Assembly (NCBI GenBank): GCA_023257495.1
Contig: JALRCC010000269.1
Coordinates: 1 to 7,843, forward strand
Direction of reading: 5' to 3'
Source: Rugosibacter sp.
GTDB taxonomy: Bacteria > Pseudomonadota > Gammaproteobacteria > Burkholderiales > Rhodocyclaceae
Length of the DNA stretch: 7,843 bases
The position numbers were made by a program, and so were the translations under genes. Each line of letters begins with the position of its first letter. Position 1 is the first letter of the stretch. Below are positions 1 through 6,067 of this stretch, piece after piece. Below the pieces are notes generated by a model that was given only the letters and a program-made list of their open reading frames with translations, did not search any database and was not told the origin of the DNA.

Positions 1-315
1 CAGCAGGAAAAAGCCGCCCGGCTGGCAGCCAAGGTTGCGGCCAGCCGGGCGGCGGTCGCAGCGGCGGCGACGGCGGCAACGGCAATAGCTGCGCCAGAAA
101 AATCCACTGCAGAAAACATTCCGGCACCGACAACCGAATCCGCCACGCCCGCTGCCCTGATTGCCGCCGCGCTCGAACGCGCCCGCGCCCAGCAAACTCA
201 GCCCCAAAACACGACCAACCTGACACCCGAACAGCAGGCCGAGATTGCCGCCATCGAAGCACGTCGCGCGCAAATCCGCGAACAGGCCCACCCGCATCTG
301 CCGCCAGACGACTGA
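1..315 (+). CDS. rnfC: RnfC C-terminal tail (partial): electron transport complex subunit C
   Basis: Only the last 104 codons are present; the reading frame is open from base 1 and ends at a TGA at 313-315. RnfC is the peripheral subunit of the Rnf/Rsx complex that carries the NADH/FMN-binding and [4Fe-4S] domains, but those lie upstream of the window. What is visible is a low-complexity, alanine-rich, charged segment (opening QQEKAARLAAKVAASRAA, later ALERARAQQ and EQQAEIAAIEARRAQIREQ). This resembles the long Ala/Lys/Gln-rich C-terminal extension of proteobacterial RsxC proteins and is probably helical or disordered. The call rests mainly on position, 12 bp upstream of rnfD in the standard C-D-G-E order, and on this composition. 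The segment contains no domain that identifies it independently. A perfect 14-bp inverted repeat lies in its coding sequence. Confidence 0.8.
   Translation, partial: QQEKAARLAAKVAASRAAVAAAATAATAIAAPEKSTAENIPAPTTESATPAALIAAALERARAQQTQPQNTTNLTPEQQAEIAAIEARRAQIREQAHPHLPPDD
13..53. repeat. Perfect 14-bp inverted repeat with a 13-nt loop, inside rnfC
   Basis: The arm GCCGCCCGGCTGGC at 13-26 is the exact reverse complement of GCCAGCCGGGCGGC at 40-53, with a 13-nt loop between. In RNA this would be a very stable GC-rich stem. It sits within codons for the alanine-rich tail, and there is no T-run after it, so it does not look like an intrinsic terminator. It may simply be a by-product of repeated Ala/Arg codons. 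Confidence 0.75.
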
Positions 316-327
316 CCTTCACGCCCG

Positions 328-1365
328 ATGAACAACTCGCCCTATTTGCGCAAAGCCGCCAGCGTGCAATCCGTCATGTTGCGCGTGCTGCTCGCCTTGC
401 TACCCGGCATCGCCGCCTATGTCTGGTTTTTTGGCGCGGCGATTGCGGTGCAGATCACGCTGACCTCGATTGCCGCGCTGGCTGCCGAAGCGCTGATACT
501 TTATCTGCGCGACAAACCGCTCAGGCTTTTTCTCACCGACGGCTCGGCGCTGGTTACCGCCTGGCTGATTGCGCTCTCTTTTCCACCGCTTGCACCGTGG
601 TGGCTGACGGTGCTGGCAACACTGATCGCCATCATCGTCGCCAAGCATCTGTATGGCGGCCTTGGGCAAAACCCGTTCAACCCGGCGATGGTGGCCTTTG
701 CGTTGATGATCGTGGCCTATCCGCAATACATGTCACGCTGGCCTGGCGTCGGCGCTGGTGATTTCGCCACGCAATGGGCCATCATTTTCGGCCTGCAGGC
801 GAATCAAGCGCTGGATGCGCTAAGCATGGCCACACCGCTGGATGCGCTGCGCACAGCTTTACACACCGTCGGCACCACGCCCCCCGCTACGATCACCAGC
901 GCCTTGGCCAACAATCCATCCATCGGCCACCTTGCCGGTGGTGGCTGGGAATGGATTGCCGCAGGCTATCTTGTTGGCGGCCTGTGGCTAGTGCAGCAGC
1001 GCATCATCACCTGGCATTTACCCACGGCTTTTCTCGCCACCTTGTTTCTGCTCGCCAGCGTGGCCAGCGCCATCAACCCGGGTGAATTCGCCGGGCCGTT
1101 GTTCCATCTCTTCGGCGGCGGGGCGATGCTCGCTGCCTTCTTCATCGTCACTGATCCCGTGTCTGCGGCCACCACGCCTTATGGCAAGCTCATTTTTGCC
1201 TCTGGCGTCGCTTTACTTACCTGGATTATCCGCAGCTTTGGCGCTTATCCGGATGGCATTGCCTTTGCCGTGTTGCTGATGAATATCGCGGTGCCGCTGA
1301 TCGACATGGCCACCCAGCCACGGGTTTTCGGACACAAGAAAAACGACCGTAACCGCCATGAGTGA
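328..1365 (+). CDS. rnfD: RnfD/RsxD, membrane flavoprotein subunit of the Rnf electron transport complex
   Basis: This 345-aa integral membrane protein is homologous to NqrB. It carries a covalently bound FMN and takes part in moving electrons through the membrane, coupled to ion translocation. Hydrophobic stretches suggest about nine or ten membrane segments (for example near residues 18-40, 42-60, 90-107, 208-224, 230-248, 288-302 and 310-328). Family motifs are present: GLGQNPFNPA at 111-120, DALSMATPLD at 163-172, and TDPVSAATTPYGK at 275-287. By homology, Thr169 in SMAT is the predicted flavin attachment residue. The start at 328 gives the usual N-terminus (SPYLRK, then VMLRVLLALLPG). 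No clear Shine-Dalgarno sequence precedes it, so translation may be coupled to rnfC, which ends 12 bp upstream. The 3' end overlaps rnfG by 8 bp. Length is normal for the family. Confidence 0.96.
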   Translation: MNNSPYLRKAASVQSVMLRVLLALLPGIAAYVWFFGAAIAVQITLTSIAALAAEALILYLRDKPLRLFLTDGSALVTAWLIALSFPPLAPWWLTVLATLIAIIVAKHLYGGLGQNPFNPAMVAFALMIVAYPQYMSRWPGVGAGDFATQWAIIFGLQANQALDALSMATPLDALRTALHTVGTTPPATITSALANNPSIGHLAGGGWEWIAAGYLVGGLWLVQQRIITWHLPTAFLATLFLLASVASAINPGEFAGPLFHLFGGGAMLAAFFIVTDPVSAATTPYGKLIFASGVALLTWIIRSFGAYPDGIAFAVLLMNIAVPLIDMATQPRVFGHKKNDRNRHE

Positions 1366-2050
1366 ATTGCCCGACATCGCAACACCACCCCCACGCAGCG
1401 CGCTGTACATCGCGCTGCGCACGGCGGCGATCCTGCTGGCCTTCACGCTGGTCTTCACTACGCTCATGGCCAGCGCCTATTACCTCACCGCGCCGCGCGT
1501 CGCGGCCAGCGCGCAGGCCGAAAAACTGCGCCTGCTCGCCGTCGTGCTAGCGCCGAGTTTTTACGACAACGACTTGCTGAATGACGCCATCACCCTGCCG
1601 CCAGCCAGCGCGCTGGGCACCAGTGAAAATACCCATCTGTACCGCGCGCGCAAAAACGGACAGCCCGCGGCGCTGGTTTTTGAAGCCATCGCGCCGGATG
1701 GCTATTCCGGAAAAATCGGCCTGCTGCTGGCGGTGTCCAACGAAGGCCAGCTGCTTGCCCTGCGCGTGACGCAACATAAAGAAACACCGGGGCTGGGCGA
1801 TTACATCGACCCGAAAAAAGACCGCAACAAGGCGCACCCGTGGATCAGCCAGTTTTCCCGCATCGGTTTTGACCGCGTACCGCAGGCTCAATGGCGGGTG
1901 AAAAAAGACGGCGGCCATTTCGACCAGATGGCCGGCGCCACCATTTCGGCGCGCGCCGTGACCAATGCCAGCGGCCGCGCGCTGGCCTGGGCAAACGCTC
2001 ATCGCGACAAACTGTTTGCCCTGCCCGCCAACAGCCCTTATCAGGAGTAA
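1358..2050 (+). CDS. rnfG: RnfG/RsxG, FMN-binding subunit of the Rnf complex
   Basis: This 230-aa protein has one N-terminal membrane anchor (about residues 18-42) followed by a periplasmic FMN-binding domain related to NqrC. In this family FMN is bound through a phosphoester bond to a threonine in an S/T-G-A-T type motif. Here the motif reads AGAT at 192-195, followed by ISARAV, so Thr195 is the predicted attachment site. The conserved HKETPGLGDYID segment is at 140-151. The gene starts inside the end of rnfD (8-bp overlap, ATGAGTGA) and has no evident ribosome-binding site, which suggests translational coupling. It is followed after 3 bp by rnfE. Alanine at the first motif position is the only departure from the textbook consensus, and I believe it occurs in other RnfG proteins. 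Confidence 0.95.
   Translation: MSELPDIATPPPRSALYIALRTAAILLAFTLVFTTLMASAYYLTAPRVAASAQAEKLRLLAVVLAPSFYDNDLLNDAITLPPASALGTSENTHLYRARKNGQPAALVFEAIAPDGYSGKIGLLLAVSNEGQLLALRVTQHKETPGLGDYIDPKKDRNKAHPWISQFSRIGFDRVPQAQWRVKKDGGHFDQMAGATISARAVTNASGRALAWANAHRDKLFALPANSPYQE
2043..2047 (+). promoter_or_regulatory. Ribosome-binding site of rnfE
   Basis: AGGAG lies 6 nt before the rnfE ATG at 2054 and immediately before the rnfG stop codon. It is the clearest Shine-Dalgarno sequence in the rnf part of the window and fixes the rnfE start. Confidence 0.75.
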
Positions 2051-2053
2051 GCC

Positions 2054-2749
2054 ATGAGTGCTTTACACGACATTGCCAAAAACGGCTTCTGGAAACAAAA
2101 CCCGCTGCTGGTGCAGTTACTCGGCCTGTGCCCGTTGCTGGCCATCAGCACATCGTTGGTGAATGCCGTGAGCCTTGGCCTGGCGACGATTCTCGTCATG
2201 CTGCTGGCGAATTTCGCCGTTGCCAGTCTGCGCGCCCTGATTCCGTATGAAATCCGCATCCCCGTGTTTGTACTGATCATCGCCGCGCTGGTGACGGTGG
2301 TCGATTTGTCCTTCAATGCTTTTTTGCATGACCTGTATCTGGTGCTCGGCATTTTCATTCCGCTGATCGTCACCAACTGCATTGTGCTGGCGCGTGTCGA
2401 AGCCTTCGCTGCCAAAAACGGGCTGGCCGCCGCCACGCTCGATGGCGTGATGATGGGCGTCGGTTTCCTGTGGGTGATCGCGCTGATCGGCGGCTTACGT
2501 GAACTGCTCGGCCAGGGCACGCTGTTCTCCGGCATCGAGATGATTTTCCCTTCACTCTCGGGCATCCAGATGCTGCCGGCGGATTACCCCGGCTTTTTGA
2601 TCATGATGCTGCCGCCGGGCGCATTCTTTACGCTCGGCCTGTTGATCGCCGGGCGCAACTGGATCGCGGCGCGCGCCAACCAGCGGCTGCTGAATCAAGG
2701 CCATCTGACGGATAAACCAGCTCACAGCACGCCAACGATTGCCGCATGA
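2054..2749 (+). CDS. rnfE: RnfE/RsxE, iron-sulfur membrane subunit of the Rnf complex
   Basis: This 231-aa integral membrane protein is homologous to NqrD and pairs with RnfA (NqrE-like). About six membrane helices can be seen (near 22-38, 40-56, 70-88, 94-112, 128-148 and 178-200). Cys26 in LGLCPLLA and Cys109 in VTNCIVLAR match the conserved cysteines which, with those of the partner subunit, hold a [2Fe-2S] cluster at the centre of the membrane in Rnf/Nqr complexes. Other family features are IPYEIRIPVFVLIIAA (63-78), the acidic residue in TLDGVMMG (128-135), and GLRELLGQGTLF (147-158). The C-terminal end (about 212-231) is polar. The stop overlaps the nth start by 4 bp (ATGA). RnfE is thus the last rnf subunit in this operon; rnfA and rnfB should lie upstream of the window. 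Confidence 0.96.
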   Translation: MSALHDIAKNGFWKQNPLLVQLLGLCPLLAISTSLVNAVSLGLATILVMLLANFAVASLRALIPYEIRIPVFVLIIAALVTVVDLSFNAFLHDLYLVLGIFIPLIVTNCIVLARVEAFAAKNGLAAATLDGVMMGVGFLWVIALIGGLRELLGQGTLFSGIEMIFPSLSGIQMLPADYPGFLIMMLPPGAFFTLGLLIAGRNWIAARANQRLLNQGHLTDKPAHSTPTIAA

Positions 2750-3405
2750 CGCCCATTAAAGTTCGCGAGTTTTTTACTCGTCTGGCAGCGCGCGACCCTG
2801 CCCCAAAAACCGAGCTGGAATACGCCACGCCTTACCAACTACTCATTGCTGTCGTGCTCTCTGCGCAAGCCACCGACAAAGGCGTCAATCGCGCAACGCA
2901 CGCATTATTTCGCGACTACCCGACACCCCAGGCCATGAGCACGCTGGGAGCAACCGGCATTGCACGCTACATCAACACCATCGGCCTGTATCCCACCAAG
3001 GCGAAAAATGTCGCCGCGCTCACCGAGCAATTACTGGATCAACACAACGGAGAAGTGCCGCATGACCGCGCCGCGCTCGAAGCCCTGCCGGGTGTGGGAC
3101 GAAAAACGGCGAATGTCGTGCTCAACATCGTGTTCGGTGAGCCAACCATCGCTGTCGACACGCACATTTTTCGCGTGGGCAACCGCACCGGCCTGGCTCC
3201 TGGCAAAACGCCTGAAGCCGTTGAGCAAAAGCTGATGAAAGCCATCCCCAAGGAATTCCGCCTGCATGCCCATCACTGGCTGATCTTGCATGGCCGCTAC
3301 ACCTGCAAGGCACGCGCACCCGATTGCCCCAGCTGCATCGTGCGCGATCTGTGTGCATACAAAGAAAAAATCCCAGCAAAAACCCAGGAAAACTCTCATG
3401 TATAA
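2746..3405 (+). CDS. nth: Endonuclease III (DNA glycosylase/AP lyase)
   Basis: This 219-aa enzyme removes oxidised pyrimidines from DNA and cleaves the abasic site, the first step of base-excision repair. It aligns closely with the E. coli protein: the helix-hairpin-helix LEALPGVGRKTANVVLN spans 111-127, with catalytic Lys120, and catalytic Asp138 is in VDTH. The C-terminal [4Fe-4S] loop has Cys187, Cys194, Cys197 and Cys203 (C-x6-C-x2-C-x5-C), the same numbering as in E. coli. The enzyme should therefore be active. The start codon overlaps the rnfE stop by 4 bp and lacks a clear ribosome-binding site, so expression is probably coupled to the rnf operon; an rnf/rsx-nth order is also known in E. 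coli. The last 8 bp overlap the next gene. Confidence 0.97.
   Translation: MTPIKVREFFTRLAARDPAPKTELEYATPYQLLIAVVLSAQATDKGVNRATHALFRDYPTPQAMSTLGATGIARYINTIGLYPTKAKNVAALTEQLLDQHNGEVPHDRAALEALPGVGRKTANVVLNIVFGEPTIAVDTHIFRVGNRTGLAPGKTPEAVEQKLMKAIPKEFRLHAHHWLILHGRYTCKARAPDCPSCIVRDLCAYKEKIPAKTQENSHV
3386..3390 (+). promoter_or_regulatory. Ribosome-binding site choosing the DUF1841 start
   Basis: AGGAA lies 7 nt before the ATG at 3398. It supports that start over the in-frame ATG at 3290, which would overlap nth by more than 100 bp. Confidence 0.65.
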
Positions 3406-3823
3406 CCCCGACCGCGATCAGGCGCGACAATTTCTCATCAATGCTTGGCACAAGCGCTGTCAGGCAGCACCTGCCACACCGCTGGAAACCATCGCCGCCG
3501 ACCTCATTGATCTGCACCCTGAATATCACGTCCTGCTCGAAGCCGACGATGCACTCACGCGCGAATGGACGCCGGAAGATGGCGAAACCAATCCCTTTTT
3601 GCATTTGTCATTGCACCTGGCAATTGAAGAACAGCTCACCATCAACCAGCCGATCGGCATCACGCCACTCTTTAATCAATTACTGGCACGCCACGGCGAC
3701 CGGCATGAAGCGCTACATGCGGTGCTCGATTGCCTCGGCGAAACGCTCTGGCGCGCACAACGCGATGCTCAGCCGCTGGACAGCGCTGCCTATCTGAACT
3801 GCTTGCGCCGCGCTACAAGCTGA
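3398..3823 (+). CDS. DUF1841 family protein of unknown function
   Basis: This 141-aa soluble protein has no signal peptide or membrane segment. I recognise it as a DUF1841 protein, a small family found mainly in proteobacteria, from MYNPDRDQARQFLINAWHK at the N-terminus, LHPEYH (39-44), NPFLHLSLHLAIEEQL (65-80) and the C-terminal HEALHAVLDCLGETLWRAQR region (103-122). No reaction is known to me. The sequence appears mostly helical. His69, His73 and Glu77 are spaced four residues apart on one predicted helix, and His103 and His107 on another, which could make a metal site; this is inference. The start at 3398 is chosen because it has a good ribosome-binding site, begins with the family N-terminus and overlaps nth by only 8 bp. 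Co-transcription with nth and rnf is likely, but a functional link is not shown. Confidence 0.88.
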   Translation: MYNPDRDQARQFLINAWHKRCQAAPATPLETIAADLIDLHPEYHVLLEADDALTREWTPEDGETNPFLHLSLHLAIEEQLTINQPIGITPLFNQLLARHGDRHEALHAVLDCLGETLWRAQRDAQPLDSAAYLNCLRRATS

Positions 3824-3830
3824 AAAGTTT

Positions 3831-3845
3831 CGCGGGCGGCCCGCG
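3831..3845. terminator. GC-rich hairpin after DUF1841, possible weak terminator
   Basis: CGCGGG-CGG-CCCGCG forms a 6-bp stem with a 3-nt loop starting 8 nt after the DUF1841 stop. Flanking TTT and AAA could extend the stem past a 2-nt bulge. No uridine run follows on the + strand, so this is not a typical intrinsic terminator. It may protect the 3' end of the mRNA or cause pausing. Confidence 0.35.
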
Positions 3846-3943
3846 TGAAATGCATCTTCCCCAGAAAGTCGGCGCTGGCAATACGGCGTGAAACAAGTGA
3901 GAAACAGAACTGATTGGCCGTTAGCCGCCCCCGAAGATACTCA

Positions 3944-3972
3944 ATGTCAAATACGCCGCAGTCTGGGATAAT
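3944..3972 (+). promoter_or_regulatory. Candidate sigma-70 promoter for the AAA+/VWA operon
   Basis: A -35-like ATGTCA (3944-3949, 4 of 6 matches to TTGACA) and a -10-like GATAAT (3967-3972, 5 of 6 matches to TATAAT) are separated by 17 bp. Transcription would start near 3979, about 25 bp before the ATG at 4005. The -10 lies within the perfect palindrome GGGATAATCCC (3965-3975), which could be a coincidence or part of an operator. Prediction by eye only. Confidence 0.45.
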
Positions 3973-4004
3973 CCCGTCATCCACTTTAGCTCACGAGAAC
4001 CGCC

Positions 4005-4847
4005 ATGCGCTTTGAAGGAACCAATAACTACGTCGCTACGCCCGATTTGATGCTTGCCGTGAATGCGGCGATTACTTTGCAGCGCCCTCTGCTGATCAAG
4101 GGTGAGCCGGGCACCGGCAAAACGCTGCTGGCCGAAGAAGTGGCGCGCGCGCTCAATCTTCCGCTATTGCAATGGCATATCAAATCCACTACCAAGGCGC
4201 AGCAGGGGCTGTATGAATACGATGCCGTCTCGCGCCTGCGCGATTCGCAACTGGGCGACGAGAAGGTCAAGGACATCGCCAACTACATCGTCAAGGGCGT
4301 TCTGTGGCAAGCCTTTGAGCGAACGACGCCAGGGGTGATTTTGATTGATGAAATCGACAAGGCCGACATCGAGTTTCCCAACGATCTGCTGCGCGAGCTC
4401 GACCGCATGGAGTTCCATGTGTATGAGACGCGGCAGACCATCCGTGCCACACAGCGACCAATAGTCATCATCACCTCGAACAACGAAAAAGAGCTGCCCG
4501 ACGCTTTTTTGCGGCGCTGCTTCTTTCACTACATCAAGTTTCCCGACAAGCCAACCATGCAGAAAATTGTCGATGTGCACTTCCCTGACATCAAGCACAG
4601 CCTGCTCAAAGAAGCGCTGGAAGTGTTCTTCCAGTTACGCGAGGTGCCCGGCCTGAAGAAGAAACCGTCAACGTCCGAACTGATTGACTGGCTGAAACTG
4701 TTGCTGGCCGAGGACATCCCGCCCGAAGCGCTGCATGCCAAAGACCGCCAAGCCATCGTGCCACCACTGGCAGGCGCGTTGCTGAAAAACGAACAGGACG
4801 CGCACCTGTTCGAGCGTCTGGTGAAGATGGCGCAACAGAACCGCTAA
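4005..4847 (+). CDS. MoxR-like AAA+ ATPase
   Basis: This 280-aa cytoplasmic AAA+ ATPase belongs to the MoxR group. Walker A is GEPGTGKT at 33-40, Walker B is VILIDEID at 111-118, and sensor 1 is the Asn pair in IITSNNEKELP (155-165). A likely arginine finger is in FLRRCFF (168-174), and the sensor-2/lid region includes PSTSELIDWLK at 221-231. No membrane segment or extra domain is present. MoxR-type ATPases usually work with a VWA-domain partner, as in RavA-ViaA, CbbQ-CbbO and NorQ-NorD, remodelling or inserting cofactors into target enzymes. The VWA gene 12 bp downstream fits this. A weak GAGA ribosome-binding site lies 6 nt before the start, and a candidate promoter lies upstream. The target is unknown. 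It is not NorQ or CbbQ by context, since neither nor nor cbb genes are nearby. Confidence 0.93.
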   Translation: MRFEGTNNYVATPDLMLAVNAAITLQRPLLIKGEPGTGKTLLAEEVARALNLPLLQWHIKSTTKAQQGLYEYDAVSRLRDSQLGDEKVKDIANYIVKGVLWQAFERTTPGVILIDEIDKADIEFPNDLLRELDRMEFHVYETRQTIRATQRPIVIITSNNEKELPDAFLRRCFFHYIKFPDKPTMQKIVDVHFPDIKHSLLKEALEVFFQLREVPGLKKKPSTSELIDWLKLLLAEDIPPEALHAKDRQAIVPPLAGALLKNEQDAHLFERLVKMAQQNR

Positions 4848-4859
4848 CGTCTTTTCGTC

Positions 4860-6044
4860 ATGTTGATCGATTTTTTCCAGCATCTCAAGATGCGCAAACT
4901 CGCCGTATCGACGCGCGAGTTTCTGACTCTGCTGGAAGCGCTGCAAAGCGGCCTCGCCAACCACTCGCTCGACGACTTTTATGTGTTGTCCCGTACCTGC
5001 CTGGTCAAGGACGAAACTCAGTACGATAAATTTGATCGCGCCTTTAGCGAATATTTCAAAGGCGTTGAAAATCTGCCTGGCTGGGGCGGTGTTGATGGTC
5101 AGCAAATTCCTGAAGAATGGCTCAAGGCGATGAGCATGAAACACCTCTCGCCAGAGGATAAAGCCAAACTCGAAAAGCTCGGCTGGGACAAGCTGATGGA
5201 AGAATTCAGGAAGCGGCTGGAAGAACAAAAGGGGCGGCACGAAGGGGGCAACAAATGGATAGGTACCGGCGGCACCAGCCCTTACGGTAACAATGGCCAG
5301 CATCCCGAAGGCATACGCATTGGTGGTAAATCAGCGGGCAACCGCACGGCGATCAAGGTGTGGGAAACGCGGGAGTTTCGCAATCTGGACGACACCATCG
5401 AGCTTGGCACGCGCAATATCAAAATCGCGTTGCGTCGCTTGAGGCGCTTTGCCCGCGAAGGCGCGGCAGAAGAACTCGATCTGGATAACACCATTACCGG
5501 CACAGCGCGCAATGCGGGTTGGCTGGATATCAAGATGCGGCCGGAACGCCACAACAAGGTCAAGGTGCTTTTATTTCTTGACGTGGGCGGTTCGATGGAT
5601 GATCACATTAAAGTCTGCGAAGAACTTTTCTCCGCTGCGAAAAGTGAATTCAAGCACTTGGAATATTTTTATTTTCACAATTGCATTTACGATTTTGTCT
5701 GGCGTGACAACCATCGTCGGCAAAGCGAGCGCTTTTCTTTACTCGACCTCATGCATAAATACGGCCCTGACTACAAAGTCGTTGTCGTCGGTGATGCAAC
5801 CATGAGCCCGTATGAAGTGATGCAACCCGGTGGTTCGGTGGAGTACAACAACGCCGAAGCAGGGGCCGTGTGGCTCTCTCGTCTGCAAGAAACCTGGCCG
5901 CATGCCGTGTGGCTGAATCCCGAGCCTCAACGCTTATGGGATTACCGGCAGTCGATTGATCTGATCCGCACCATTTTCCGCAATCGCATGTATCCGCTCA
6001 CCCTCGAAGGGCTGGAGCGCGGCATGCGCGAGTTAAACAAATAA
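4860..6044 (+). CDS. VWA-domain protein, CoxE-like, partner of the upstream MoxR ATPase
   Basis: This 394-aa cytoplasmic protein has no signal peptide. The N-terminal part (about 1-125) is helical and charged and begins MLIDFFQHLKMRKLAVSTRE, a typical start for the CoxE-like VWA family. A glycine-rich linker follows (GTGGTSPYGNNG at 135-146, then GIRIGGKSAGN at 151-161), then a basic helix (about 186-200). The VWA fold occupies about 232-394. Its metal site (MIDAS) begins DVGGSMD at 241-247, and Asp312 in GDATMSP probably supplies another ligand. The first serine of the classical DxSxS motif is glycine here; I believe this is usual in the family. No clear ribosome-binding site precedes the ATG, so the family-like N-terminus is the main reason for choosing it. 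It probably acts as the adaptor that brings the AAA+ ring to its substrate; the substrate is not known. Confidence 0.9.
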   Translation: MLIDFFQHLKMRKLAVSTREFLTLLEALQSGLANHSLDDFYVLSRTCLVKDETQYDKFDRAFSEYFKGVENLPGWGGVDGQQIPEEWLKAMSMKHLSPEDKAKLEKLGWDKLMEEFRKRLEEQKGRHEGGNKWIGTGGTSPYGNNGQHPEGIRIGGKSAGNRTAIKVWETREFRNLDDTIELGTRNIKIALRRLRRFAREGAAEELDLDNTITGTARNAGWLDIKMRPERHNKVKVLLFLDVGGSMDDHIKVCEELFSAAKSEFKHLEYFYFHNCIYDFVWRDNHRRQSERFSLLDLMHKYGPDYKVVVVGDATMSPYEVMQPGGSVEYNNAEAGAVWLSRLQETWPHAVWLNPEPQRLWDYRQSIDLIRTIFRNRMYPLTLEGLERGMRELNK

Positions 6045-6067
6045 CCTGCAAAATTCGTGCGCCTGTT

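Larger units (their letters stand above)
3824..4004. other. Intergenic spacer between the rnf-nth operon and the AAA+/VWA operon
   Basis: These 181 bp are the longest stretch without a gene. I see a GC-rich hairpin near the left end and a candidate promoter near the right end, and nothing else that I can support. The only open frame crossing it is a 64-aa minus-strand frame that runs into the DUF1841 gene and looks like no known protein. Confidence 0.7.

Noticed and set aside
3290..3397. In-frame upstream start for DUF1841 that would give a 177-aa protein
   Set aside because: It would overlap nth by 116 bp and add residues unlike the family, while the ATG at 3398 has a good ribosome-binding site and the family N-terminus.
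3790..3984. 64-aa minus-strand open frame across the intergenic spacer
   Set aside because: It runs into the end of DUF1841, has no recognisable protein features, and overlaps the hairpin and the candidate promoter region. Probably chance.
4668..5303. 211-aa minus-strand open frame opposite the moxR and VWA genes
   Set aside because: It lies antisense to two clearly real genes, spans their junction, and shows no domain. It is a shadow of GC-biased codon use.
4005..6044. Idea that the MoxR/VWA pair is a phage-defence or conflict system
   Set aside because: Some MoxR-VWA systems are proposed to act in biological conflict, but here no third effector gene, mobile element or compositional shift is visible, and the neighbours are ordinary chromosomal genes.
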